A stretch of DNA of 64,000 nucleotides from Salminus brasiliensis (taxonomy: Eukaryota > Chordata > Actinopteri > Characiformes > Bryconidae). How positions within the stretch are numbered: position 1 is the first letter of the stretch; each line of letters starts with the position of its first letter. Positions 48,813 through 61,800 of the stretch are shown piece after piece. The stretch is from assembly GCF_030463535.1 (NCBI RefSeq), contig NC_132897.1, forward strand, positions 5,649,821-5,713,820, written 5' to 3'. Below the pieces are notes generated by a model that was not told the origin of the DNA, ran no database searches, and saw only the letters and a program-made list of their open reading frames with translations. Both the position numbers and the translations under genes were made by a program.

Positions 48813-50209
48813 GGTATAAGAGTTCCTGAATGGTTCTGGCTACATGTAAAGGCCCGTCCAGAGTGAGTTCTGAAACTTCTGCAACTTCTGAATCATTTAA
48901 GATATAAAGGAAAATTCCTGTATTTTACGAATGCACTGTATGTTGTGGGAGTAATTAGTAGACAGATTTGATCAGTAGAACTGAAGCTGATCTTGCGCCA
49001 CTTTAGAAGCTGAACGTTCGGATTCCACAGGTGGAACCAGACTTGTAAAAGGGTCCAAATAAAATCCACTGATGAGGACTGGCATCACTTCAAGGACAAA
49101 ATAAACCTTTTGCCACTTACAATAGCCTTTCTGAGAGAGCCTTTTTGACTTTCAGTTGTGAGGGAAGCTTTCAGGAGATGATGAACCTGACAAGAATGTG
49201 AGAAGTAAGAAAAAAAAAAAAAAAGAGACAGAAAAATGTGCAAATGTGGCTTCATGGCCTGTCAGTGGGAAAGTCAATATTCTGGTACCTTTGGGATGGA
49301 TGACACCTGAGACATGACAAAAAAAGCGCCTCTCTCCGTTCCCCTGCCTCCCATTTCTTTCACATGCTAGTCAAACCAAGCATGATATGGATCTTCACGA
49401 AAGAGCAGCTGCAATAAAAACAGTAACCCATGACTGAACTTCACGTTTTCCTGAAGTTTTCAAGCGGAGTGGAGTAACAGACCTCTCTTTTTTTAAGGTG
49501 AACACGCCAGTGGTGGAGCTGCCGCTTTATCGTTTAGAAATAAGAAGAAAACATGCAGTTAAATCCAAACTGATTAAAAAAACCCTGCAACTTTCGCTTC
49601 AGCTGGCACCCTTCCAGGCTCCAGACACTACAAGATGTGCACAGTGACCCTTCCCCAATTCACTAAACTCAAAGCTAAACCATTTATCACCAACACTTAA
49701 TAGCTAAATACATGTTTATACATGTTAATATACCAGGACTACGATTCTTGACATCGTGGGTCTTGCTCATGCATCCACAAAACAGGCAGCTCAGGATGCC
49801 CGACGCGCACAGCTTGTTAATCAAGAGGAACATATCGGCGTTGTCGCGCAAAAACCTCGGATCTCCAAAATGGCAACTTTACAGCAGAAGGGGAAATAAA
49901 AACTTCTCAACTTTCGATGAAGGCCAAGGTAAATGGTTTTGATCCCCAGTCATTTTGGAGCATTCATAATGAAATTTGAACATAGGCCTGTCTTGACTAT
50001 GTTATCGACTTGTCATACAATACACGATACGACATGACCTCAGTATTTTAGCCAGTCAGTCTTTCGGTCAGAGGCAGGGCTCGAGTCTATGGGCAGCTTT
50101 GCCACCTATCGTGTAGGAAAAGAGTGCAGTGTACGCAATGACCGGCCAATAACAATCCCTCCACACACACAGAGTGGACGACTATAGGTGAAGACGTGTT
50201 ACTCTAGGC

Positions 50210-50391
50210 CAGGGCTGCTCAATTCTGGTCCTGGAGATCTACCACTCTAAAGAGTTCAGATCTAACACAGCTGGCTCTGATGTTCAGTTGCTCCTGAAGG
50301 CCTTCATTAACTAGATCAGGTGTGTTAGATTCGGGGTGGAGCTAAGCTCTGCAGGGTGGTAGATCTCCAGGACCAGGATTGAGCAGCCCTG
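50210..50391. mobile_element. Palindromic hAT-like MITE
   Basis: Terminal inverted repeats CAGGGCTGCTCAATTCTGGT and ACCAGGATTGAGCAGCCCTG bound a 182-bp element. The flanking octamers (CTCTAGGC and GTCTGGGC) agree at six of eight bases, as for an aged 8-bp hAT target duplication. Other copies are at 25673 and 34705. Confidence 0.75.
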
Positions 50392-51628
50392 GTCTGGGCT
50401 AATAGCTGTCTTTCCCTGTTTCCCAAATACAGCATAATACCAGCCAGCCACATCATGGCTTTAAGGCTAGAGATACACTTGCTGTCTGGCCATGTGTTTT
50501 AAGTAGACAACTGACTGTGTCGTGAACTTAAGGCCCGAAACATGGCACATGGCGCGAGGACGCGAATGCAGCCACTGGGTTTAGCGCATAGATGCGTTCA
50601 GAAATGTGTCGCATTGCATTTGCATTTCATAATGCAAAGCGAGCACCAACTGCATTCTGGGAGTTCCCACAAGGGGAGCTAGAGTGACAGACAAGTTGTC
50701 TTGTCCAGTCAACTGAGGGTTCAAACGCCACAGTGACGTACTGCAGGATCGTGCATTTGCAAAGCGCTGGCCCGGTGCCCCAATTGGTGCTTTTGCTTAA
50801 CAGTGTAAATACAAATGTGATCGTTTAACTCGCCATATAGCTGCCATTAAACACTGTTGGAATTTTTTTTATATGATGCCTAACAACACAAATATGTATA
50901 TTTTTCATATCTGAACCTTTCAGTTTCCAGTTCTAGACTTTGTAATCCTTGGTAGATTTGGCCCTATGTGGCCAATCAATTACACTGACTGTCCCTTAAC
51001 TTCCAGTGAGATCAAAATGTAGTACTGGAAACTGAATTCAGGGTCCAGATTTGAAGACCTGGCTCCTACACTGTTATTAATCAAAAGGGTGTGGTTGCAT
51101 TATCATGCTTATTATATTAGCAATACATCAGTGACATTTAAAGAACTTAAAATGACAACAGTATCATTCTGTGTGATTATTACAAGACAATTTATCATCC
51201 AAAAATCAAATCTCTAGATTTTTGTAACAGGCCTGTTTGGACTTAATGTAAAAACGAAAACTCTAAAAGTGAAAAACTGCACAAATGGAGATGCAAGGGT
51301 TTGCGCGACAGTGAAGATATTAAGGTACATCAGATAAAAAGTGCATTCCGAAGTTGGCAGCGCAGAAAGAAAAAAACATACTGGCTATCTCATTAAGTGA
51401 AGATTCTGACCACAGAGATGCGGGATTTGGAGTCGGAACGAGCAAAGAGCGAAAAAACACCATAAAAAAAACAAACAAACAAACAAACAAAAAACAACGG
51501 AAAAAAAAAATGAAAAGACAAAATTGGCACAGTTTTTTCTTAAAACAGCCGCTGTGTTCTTTTTTTGGAGGGTCCCGTCCGCACTCCTGGCTTAAGTGAG
51601 ACCCACAAGCAGGTATGAAATTGAGGCT

Positions 51629-51644
51629 CTATGAACAAAACACC
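51629..51644 (-). CDS. nos1: nos1 terminal coding micro-exon (EVFCS, stop)
   Basis: After the acceptor CTCTTTCTCCAG comes G GTG TTT TGT TCA TAG. Joined to the upstream GA this completes Glu and adds Val-Phe-Cys-Ser and a stop, nearly the vertebrate NOS1 C-terminus (VFSS). Phase and length fit exactly. The polypyrimidine tract is a CT microsatellite (AG on the plus strand). Two competing VF-like candidates nearby fit worse. Confidence 0.78.
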
Positions 51645-51647
51645 CTG

Positions 51648-51690
<43 letters not shown>

Positions 51691-54600
51691 ACAGAGAGAG
51701 AGGGGAAAATTTACAAAATGGCAAAATCCTGCAAAGCATCTGAAGAAGCAGCATCTGAACTCTGTTGTCTCCTATAATTGTATTCTTGTGGATATTAATT
51801 ATTACATAATTATTCTTATTATTACATTATTACATAACACATGAATCTAAGCATTTACAACTGCAGTCTTTCCGCTCCTGTACTGATTCAAGTCTTCAGT
51901 GTTTATCGATACCAAGTCTAGTCTGTTTGTAGTTCTGTAGATAATACAGACACACAGAGCACAAGATATCAGCTGCAGTAACAGTAACAGTGACAGTAAC
52001 TCAAAGCCTGATGTCATGGCAAGGGTTTCCTTCGTGCACGTCTCCCATTAAAAAACCTCTTGTTGGGTCTCTTGGTCTCTGATGGTACATGCTGTACTTT
52101 GTCATCAGCTGTGGCAGCAAGAGCTACCTGTAGATCCTGTAATGATGTTTTAGGATTGTTGGAGACTTCTTGACTCATCTTGAGGTTCTACTCTTAACCT
52201 GAACTTGCCAGGACGGCCTGATCTGGCCACGCTGGCAGTTGTAAATTATGTAGTGGACGGTGGAACAGCTGGTTTCTGACTGTTCTGAGATCTTTTTGAA
52301 CTCCTTCCCAGACTCCTCTGCTTCTACAACCTTCTTTCTGAAGGCCTCAGAGAGCTTTTCAGATCTAGCCATGATGATGATCTCCACTCGCTTCAACCAT
52401 CAAAAGCAGACCAGACTAAATGTCTGAGGTTTAAATAAGACAGACTCCTCCAGAATAATCCTCTCTAACCATGTTCTGATCATCTGCAGCTGGGAGGGTG
52501 AAGACTAGCAAACATGTGAAGTCAGCCTCCGCCTCTTTTCCAACTGCTGCCGATGCAGCATGGCTAGGTAGCCAATGCTCTCGGAGGAAGTGTCTCTGAC
52601 ACAACAGCTAACAGATGCCTGTGCTGACCAACATCACACTAGGATGCGTCAACCTGCTCCTGAGAGAGCAAGGCCAATTGTGCTCTCTCTGACTCTGGCT
52701 GCTGATGGCAAGCAGCATGACCCGGGATTCGAACCAGCTTTGTTTATATAAAGTAAACAGATTGAATTCCAAGTCATTTAGGAGAATTTTCATTGGTCGA
52801 GAGCAATGAAAGAATATAAGAAGACAAAGGTTCTCAGCTTCCAACGTAAGAACCCGGCTTGTGAAACTGCAAGGGATTGAAGTGAGTCCTCTCACAGGAT
52901 CTACGCCGGGCCATACACTAAACAAGCGAGTCAATTAGCGAGGCGTGCACATTCTGCTCGGTTGGAGAGAGCCCTGTGAGAACAGGCTCTTATCTGAGCG
53001 GACCTAAGTGCGAGAGCCAGTGGAGAGGAGCCACTCGCTCCAGCTAATCCTGTTACTCCACAGCTCGTTCTCCTCCACCGTTTCTATAGTTACTGTTGTA
53101 CATTCTGGAACGCCGGCTTGAAAGGTATCTGCAGCGGCCTACAGAGCGCAGGGTTGTCCTACTCTAGATGCATGAAAACAGGGGTGACCTCGGGGTCAGA
53201 GTAGGTAAGATTCTTGGTAGTCTTATATTTTCTATGTCCAAATGTTTGTGGACACCCCTTCAAATGAATGCATCTTCTCGCTGAATGCAATCAGATCCTC
53301 ATAGCAAAGTTCCTCTAAAATCTAGTAGAAAGCCTTCTCTCCTAGGCAGTAGTTACTGTTACTCCAACAAAAGCAGGATGAACTCTGTTTTAATCCCACT
53401 GATTTCAGAAGAAACACTGAATAAGCAGGTGTCCCAATACTTTTGTCCATACAGTGGACTTTCAATCAGTTGCTCTTCACATTGTGCCACAATTCCAAAA
53501 TAAATGGACCAACAGAACTTTCAACTTCCATTAAAAGTTAAGAAGATTTATTTTTCCTTTTTCTGTTAAGCCACAATGTTGGAGATACAAGAATTTTGCG
53601 ACAGCGATGATATGAAAGTTTGTGGACACCTGCTCACTTTCTGAGTGTTCCTTCTGAAATTTTAAAGGTATTAATCGGGACCTTTGTGGAGAAAAAGACT
53701 TCTTGTGAGATGGCTTTGCACTAGATGTTGGAACATTGCTGTGATGATTTGAGTGCATTCAGCCACGAGGTCAGGCACTGATGCTGGATGACTAGTAGTT
53801 CTGGTACTACAAGTCATCTCCAAGCTACTGGAGCTTAATTATGTCAAAAGAATGCAGACCCACTGCTGCAGAGCTTCAGTGCTTGGGGGGCTGTAGATCC
53901 CTCTAGCCCATGCTTGACATTGGGCCTGGGGCCTGGGGACCAAGGCAGCTGTTCCAGGGCATCCCATTCTATTGGCAATGCTTTTACTACATAATGTGTG
54001 TGTAAGTGCAATTAAGCGCCTGTGTCCAGTGGCTGAAATCACTCTGTATGGGGGTCTCTGGATACTTTTCGACAATTAAATGACCTTAAATCGATTCAGT
54101 TAATTACTGATTATTGATCCTGATTTGAAAATACTGATTGCATCATAAAAATCTCTTTTTTTATTATTTTATTTTCTTACACTAATGTGGAACTATTGTA
54201 ACTAGTGGACAATTAAGCCAATCATGACAAGATCCAAATGAAATCCTTATGAATAAATGAATCATTAATTATAATAAATTCTCCCATTTCAAAATGATTT
54301 CAGTCGCTACCTTGAGATGGATGCATTATAAGGCATCAGTGCATTTTCACACCTCCAACAGAGTTTAACAGTTTGACAGTGCCACGAAAAGCACCACTGG
54401 CTGTTTAGGGCGTGACCCTACAGCAGAGGGGAAAGCAGCACACTTACTCGTCTGAGTCTTTCTTGCTCTCCTCAATGTATGCGATGGATTCTGACCGCAG
54501 CCGGTTCGTGACCTCGTACGTGCGAAGGGTCACACCGAAAATGTCTTCATGGTAGCGATTCTCATCCTGGAAGAGATGGTGAGATAAAAGGGGTCACGTG

Positions 54601-55588
54601 AATCCTTTACTGCCCTGTACATAACAGAAAACCTTCAGGCCAGTTAAACAGAGCGCAAGAGGGCAGGGGTGCTGCCAGGGATTTTGGCCCCCATGAAAAA
54701 GGCATTACACTGGGCCCCAGAACAACCCCAACAAATCTGACAAAGACATTTTTGGGACCCCTCTCAGTCCCAGTCCTTTGGATTTGTCCTAACTCCCCCC
54801 CATACGCCATACTTGGGTATAATGATGAACAATACAAAGGAGTGTAAAAGCAGAAAGAGCATTATCAGTCTATTTTAATGCTGTCCCAAGAACAGAGAGG
54901 CCCCGCCATCCCGTTACCTATATAAACAAACTAACACCTGGACATTGTTTTATCATGTAATCCTATTCTTGTGGACAACTAAGCATATCCAGATGCCCTG
55001 ATTCAGTGTTTGCCCCCAATACTTCTTAGTCTATTTATATTTTAGTAGATTTGTAGATAACCTATAATATATTTACAGACTAGATTAGGCTCAATAAATC
55101 CAATACTGATATATTTGCCCTTAATGCCTGTAATGCTGATGATTCAGATCAGATCAGATCTGATTAAATAACAGATTTTGTTGATTTTCTAAGTTTAAAT
55201 AAGTAAATAAGAAACATTTCTGCACATTTTAGCACATTGGAATATAGTAAAACTAAACATATTTAATTATATTTAATTTTTAATGTTAGATTAAGCATAT
55301 AAACAGTCAGAATGCTGTAGAATATGCTGAAGTGTGTCTCTGTAGAGAACGTGGACTTCTTTACACTTAGAAAATCAACACCACATGAAACCAGGGGTGT
55401 ACAAACATTTGCCTAAGACTGTATGCTGCTGCTGTACATTTATTTATTTATTTATTTATAGAATAAGTCATTTTAGATCATTTATATTGGTTCATTCGTA
55501 ATGATGTAAAGAAAAACTGGCAAATTCACATCATGTCAAAAAGTGAAAAACAGCAAAAATGGAGAGGCAAGGTTTTTGCTGGACAGTG

Positions 55589-55624
<36 letters not shown>

Positions 55625-55800
55625 CTCATCAAAAGGTCATCTTAAAAACATCTGATCCAAATGCTAGGGTGACTATATTTTTAGTTTTCCAAAAATAAGG
55701 ACACTGGGGAAACACAGATATCCACCGTAGTTAGGATGTTGTAGCTGGAGGGGTTTCAAGTAGGCCCAAGTTGTAGGACCGTGGCAGTGTGTGTGTGTGA

Positions 55801-55861
<61 letters not shown>

Positions 55862-58800
55862 AATACCTCTTAGCAACAGACCAGTAAACAGCCCTAATAA
55901 GCGCCACAACCTGGTGGATACCCGTGTGTCCCCCAGTCTAGAAAAATACGGTCCCCCTAGCAAATGTTTTTAAGATGATGATTAACACACATTTACTCTG
56001 GTGTGTCCAAACTTTTGACTGGAACTGTATACATTACACATAGTAGGACTTAAAGGTATCTCTGACCCTCAGTTTGCTGATGTAGAATCCAGCGTCCTCC
56101 AAGGACATGTTGCCGTGCAGTTTGATTATCTGCTGGACGGTCTTCAGCACGTCTCCCGCCATGGTGACGTCCCCGCAGACGTAGATGTGGCCCCCCTCCT
56201 CCCTCAAACACCGATACACTGTCTCAGACAACTGCTCGCGAAGGACATCCTGAACATATTTCTGAGTGAGAGAGAGGAAGAGAGATAGAGGACAGAATGG
56301 GAGACAGATGGTAATGGGAAACTAGAAGACACTGTGACAGAGTCATATACATAACTGCACTGAAGAGACACCCAGACACCATCATGACATTGTTGCATCA
56401 TTGTTCCCATTCATCTTCTTCCACGGTGAAGGAGACGCCGGCACTCGATCACAAAGTAAGATGTGAAATTCGAGCGAGAGCGAAATATTCAGCATAATTT
56501 GAATTAGAAACAGCGTGACTCACAGTCCAGTGACATTTCCACCAGCATTTTTACACCCTTGACGTCTTCTTCTTCAAAGCTTGAGTGCTTGGGCCCCTTT
56601 TCACATTACACTATATTGCAGCATCTTTATAATATCTCGCTACAATACTCTGTTCCCTGTTCTAGACAGATACCAATTTAATGCCATCCAGTCTCATCCT
56701 GATTTGAATTAGAAGAACTTTCCCACTAAACTTTTAACACACTTTCCAAATATACCACAAAACTACACAAACTGAGGGTCCAAAATGGGAGTATTACCAC
56801 ACCCGAAAATACGTCCCTGGGGAATCTGTCAACGGATGGTTCTTTAAATGGATAATCCAGATTCAGGTTGGATAATTTTGCAAAGTCTGCATAAAGGTCG
56901 CTGTTCAGGAGCCCACCTGGAGACCAGGGTTTAAAGCAAGACTCTAGTGTTTACTGAAATGGGGTCAATGGGGGTTGCCACTAAAGACTTTTGGTTTTCT
57001 GAAGAACCTTTCAATTGAAAGTGTGACTGTGAAGTTTATGGTTGGTGTGGCACAACAGATAACACCACTACCTGCCAGTGAGCTATTACACCATGTGGGA
57101 GACTGGGGTTTGATTCCCAGTCTGGGTGGCTATGCTGCGCTACACCAATAAGAGTCCTTGGGCAAGACTCCTAACACTACATTGGCCCACCTCTGTAATA
57201 CGAGTAACCTTGTAAGTTGCTCAGGTTCTCTGTTCTTTCTTGAAAGTACCATCCATTAAAAGGTTCTTAAGGGAGTCAAAAGTGGTTCTTCTATGACCGT
57301 GAACTCTTTTATCCCTGTAGCTCTATAGTGTATCTCCACAATTCCTCAAGCCTTTCTACAACGTTACCTTTGGCCTTCCAGGCTCTCGCGAGTATGCGGT
57401 GTAGAGCTCCTGGAACACTTCCTTGTTCTTGGCCTGGATGGTCTCTTCTTTGTAGATGTGGTCCATTTGGGACTGTCGACACCCAAACACTAAAACCATC
57501 GGACAGGCCTTTATCCCTGTGTGGAAGATTACATCCCATAAAAGTGTTACTGCTGTGTTCAGTATTTTTTTCAAGCTACTGCACATTCAGAACACATAAA
57601 GCTCACCAGCACAGCATTCTAGAGATGTAGATATGAATGAAAGTGTCTATTCCTTATTAACAATACCTACCAGCCAATAGCCAATATCATCAATAGGCCT
57701 ACCGCTAATGAAACCATCTAGTGCATTTCTAGAGAATGATCAAATGTAAATGTAGCAATATCACTGAAAGCTAGTCTGTACTTGCATGTGGACCATTTAT
57801 TGTTTATTCCTGCATGTAAATACACCTGTTGTTACTCAAGTTGCATGACCATACTGCCCCAAAAGCAAGTATACACTTGTGGTTGTGAGATACTGTGAGA
57901 TTAGAGATTAGTGCTGGCAACACTGTGATACAGGCCATATTTCTCAGCACAGGACCCCCATCAACCCCGTGTTATTACTGCTCAAATATCTCATAGATGC
58001 TCCAGGCCATGAATCCAGGATTAAAACTTGCCTTTGTTTTCCAGGTCAAACAGTCTCTGTTGCCAGAAGCTTCTGAAGGGAGCAATTCCTGTGCCCGGCC
58101 CGACCAGAATGCAGGGAACTTTGCTGTCCTTCGGCATGCGGAATGATGGAGCTCTGCAAAAAAATTAATACAAATAAATGTATATATGGTCACTCCATCA
58201 AAACCGTCCCATCATCAGCCAGACAATCAGGAAGTTTATTCTTCTACATGAATATGCATGTTCAAATCCCCTTGCGTGTTTAAGGTGGAATGTCCTGTAG
58301 GCTGGGATTTCTGCCACTGCTGGTAGACCAGTATGACCGTAAGCTTCCATACACCTGCAGATCCTGCACGTCCAAACGAGACCCTTCACTGCACTGTACC
58401 ACCTATTCTCAATGTCTGAGTTCCGTCACGCACAACACAGGTATTTATAGCCTAATCATCCTTGGCAGCGCCATCTGCAGGAGCCAGAAGTTACTACCAC
58501 CTTAAGTACCCATAACCCACCTTTTTAACTAAGGTAAGCAAATCAGAAGTGCAGAAAATGTCAATAGGGAATGTGAACTAAATGAACTCATTTTTAATAT
58601 TCAATTCTTTTAAGTCTTAAAACTTTAAGTCAAACTTTTGAACGGCTTTAAATTTATGGAAGTATGTTAAATATATACACATATACATTAAATAAATGTA
58701 TTGCTGTCAGGCCAGAATATCTCCAATTTTGATGTTTTTCCCTTTTTGACACTAAAGCTGAATCTGGCAGCTGTTTCATTAACATTTCATGAATAATAAT

Positions 58801-61800
58801 ATATATTTATTTATATATTTAATATATATTAAAAACATTTTTTTTCTTCTTATTATTATTATTAGACTTATTTTCTAAGTTAGAACCTGTTTTTGATTCT
58901 GCTGTAAAGCTGCTATTTTCAGAGAATTGTGCATGACAGTGATGATATAGTAATAATATATAGTGTAGCAGAATAACAGTAATAGCTCTAGACTTCTGGA
59001 CAGTATACCTGCTACAAGAATTACTAAACTCTCGATGTGATGAGTGTCATTGGTTTTACAGTGCCAAATACACAGAGTTCATCAATTCATCACTTCAACA
59101 CTTCAGCTTAAAGGACTGCTAAATTAGGAACTGGGCTACTACATTCATTTACCCTTAAAAAAAGAGTCTGCCAGCCTCTTCAGCTGCACTAACAGAGTCC
59201 TTATCCATCAATACACAGAATCACTGAATCACACTGAAGAGGAGCTATCAGGGACGGCAGTGCAGTTAGAGTGATAAACATGGAAGAACCACGTTAAGTT
59301 CCATAAGGAACCTTGTTTGTAACAGAGATGTGAGTGTACTTGCTTAAGAATAAAGGATCTACAAAGGGTTCTTTGGGCGATCACATTGAGGAAGTATTTT
59401 TGGTGGCGAAGAACATTTACATCCACTTTGTAAACCTTTGAAAGGTTCCTCACACACACATCTCAATTACAAAAATGGTTCTTTGTAGAACCAGACATGG
59501 TTCTTCTATGGCATCACTCCAGGGACCTATGGCAGCACCTTTATTATTAAGATTGGCTTCAAGTGAAGGTTCTTTCCACAGATTTTATTTTACAAATATG
59601 GCTTTGTTGAACAAGAAGTGGTTCTTCTATGACTTACCTTCTATGATGATCTTTCTGCATTAAGAGAAGGTTCTTTCGAACTTTCAAAGGTTTTTGAAAC
59701 ATGGTTCTTTAAGGAACCAAAAATGCTTCTAATACACTTTACATCAAGTGAAGGTTCTTCAGACCATTAAACGTTTCCTTCCACCTTTCCATATCTATTA
59801 CAAACATGGTTCATTATTGAACATTAAATGGTTCTTCTATGGCATCGAACCATTTATGGCACCTTTATATTTGTAAGAATGTGTGAGGAACCTTACTTTG
59901 GTAAAGAATCTTTACATACACGTTTTAAACCTTTGAGAAAAGCCTTTTTTAGCAGCATTATTTTTAAGAGTGTAAACTTACTTTGGTAAAGAACTTCGAG
60001 TGGAGGTTCTTTAGACCTTTAAATAGTTTTTTTCACTCACAAATCTCTATTAAAACATGGTTCTTTATTGAACCAGAAGTGGTTCTTCTAGGTCATTGCT
60101 CAAAGAACCATTTGAAGCACCTTTATTTGTAAGAAATGTGTGAGGAACCCTACCTTGGCAAAGAACCTTTACATCAAGTGGATGTTCTTTAGACCTTTAA
60201 AAGGTTCCTTCCACTCACAAATCTCTATTACAAACATGGTTCTTTTTTACAGAACCAAATCAATCGTCCATAGCATCGCTCAAAGAAGCATCTAAAGCAC
60301 CTTTATTATTTCGTCCTAAGAGTGCAGGAGAACCTTACCCTCTGACGAAGCACGGCACCATGTCGCCCGCTTCCAAGCTGTTGAGCCAGGAGGAACACAC
60401 CCCGTGGTGGATAGGTCCTGCACCGTCTGCAGAGAATTAAACACACCCTCGTCAGATTCCCTTAGACTCTCAGATCTTCAGCGCTGATCTGAGGCTTAGC
60501 GATTAAGCCTGCCGGGGTCTGAGGCCAGGCGCCACAGATGGAGTGGAACAGCTATAATTTAGCTGGCAATTACAGCATTATGCACATCATTTCATGTTTA
60601 CAATGCATTTAGCAAGAAGAGCGAGGACAGGTCACCTCCTAAGCGTGGCGAGATGATTATCGTCTTCCTTTTTAACATTTATGAGCTGAAGAGATGATCA
60701 TCGTCTTCCTTTTTAAACATCTGGTAATGAGGAAAAAAGCTTCGCAGCAAATCAGCAAATCAAGCGTGACAAATCAGCTAATCAACCCTGGAATTAATTC
60801 AGACCGGTTAATAAAACACGAGCTATTAAAAAGTATGCATGGCCCTCATGAAACTGGTGCCAGCGTCACAGGCAATCTTCTCCAGCTCTTCTCAGAAAAC
60901 ACAGCAGATTCTGAGCTCATTAAGCGCTCGGGCACAAAGGCAGACTTTAGCTCGGCTGCGGAAAAAGGTCACAGGCTCCTGTTATGAGCAGCTAATCCTT
61001 TAAATAATCACACATTGGCAGAAGTGATCCTGTTTCTGTCAAAGGAGAGGCTTAAAGTGAGAAGGTCTTTACCGCACCGCAGAAATGAATGGCATCTCGA
61101 AACTGCTGATAATTACCCAGCCACCGATATAACGGCAGGCTGAAATCAACAATGGGCTCATTAAGTTCCGTAGTGTTTCTGAGTGCTCGTTTTTTTTTAC
61201 TTAGGTGGTGGAAAGAGGAGAGAGGTCTGAACTTCAACTGTTATGAAACTCAAACAGTTCAGATGGGTGGTGGGGCTGATTTTCCACACAAACTGATACC
61301 AAGGAACACAAACACTCCTAAAAATAAAGGGGCTTCAGATGGGGGGTTCGTAAGTGAGATGCGAGGGTGTGAAGGTGATGTATAGGTTCTTTATCAGTTT
61401 TAAGGTTTGTAATCACTCTTGTAATTACTATTAAAACATGGGTCTTTTTTATTTCTAAAATGCAAAAATGGGAGATGCACTATATGGACAAAAGTATTGG
61501 GACACCTGCTCATTCATTGGGGGGGGGGGGGGGGGGGGGTGTTTCTTTGAGGGATACCATAGAAGAACCACTTTTGGTTCCGTAAAGGATCATGTTTGTA
61601 AGTGAGATGCGAGGGTGTGAAGGTGATGAATAGGTTCATTACCAGTTTTAAGGTTCTTCACACTCTTTGTAATTACTATTAAAATATGGGTCTTTTTTAC
61701 GGACCCGGAAGTGGTTCTTCTATGGCATCGGTCAAAGAACCTTGTGAAGCTCCTTTATTTCTAAAATGCTAATGATTGTCAGTGACAGTACTTAGTGTAA

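Larger units (their letters stand above)
43929..51628. other. Spacer between lrrc74b and nos1 (may include nos1 3' UTR)
   Basis: No coding exon was recognised here. Part of the right side must be the nos1 3' UTR; NOS1 3' UTRs are known to be long, and an AATAAA on the minus strand near 45450 or 45335 would be in reach, but the end cannot be fixed. The rest is MITE copies (listed separately), a CA run at 44572-44594 and unannotated sequence (49000-50200, 50400-51600). Confidence 0.6.

Noticed and set aside
49560-49590. Candidate nos1 last exon reading EVFLIS
   Set aside because: Poor polypyrimidine tract and no matching stop position.
51225-51262. Candidate nos1 last exon reading EVFVF
   Set aside because: Runs on for about 17 residues unlike NOS1 and abuts the dispersed GATGCAAGGGTTTG repeat; the exon at 51629 fits in length and residues.
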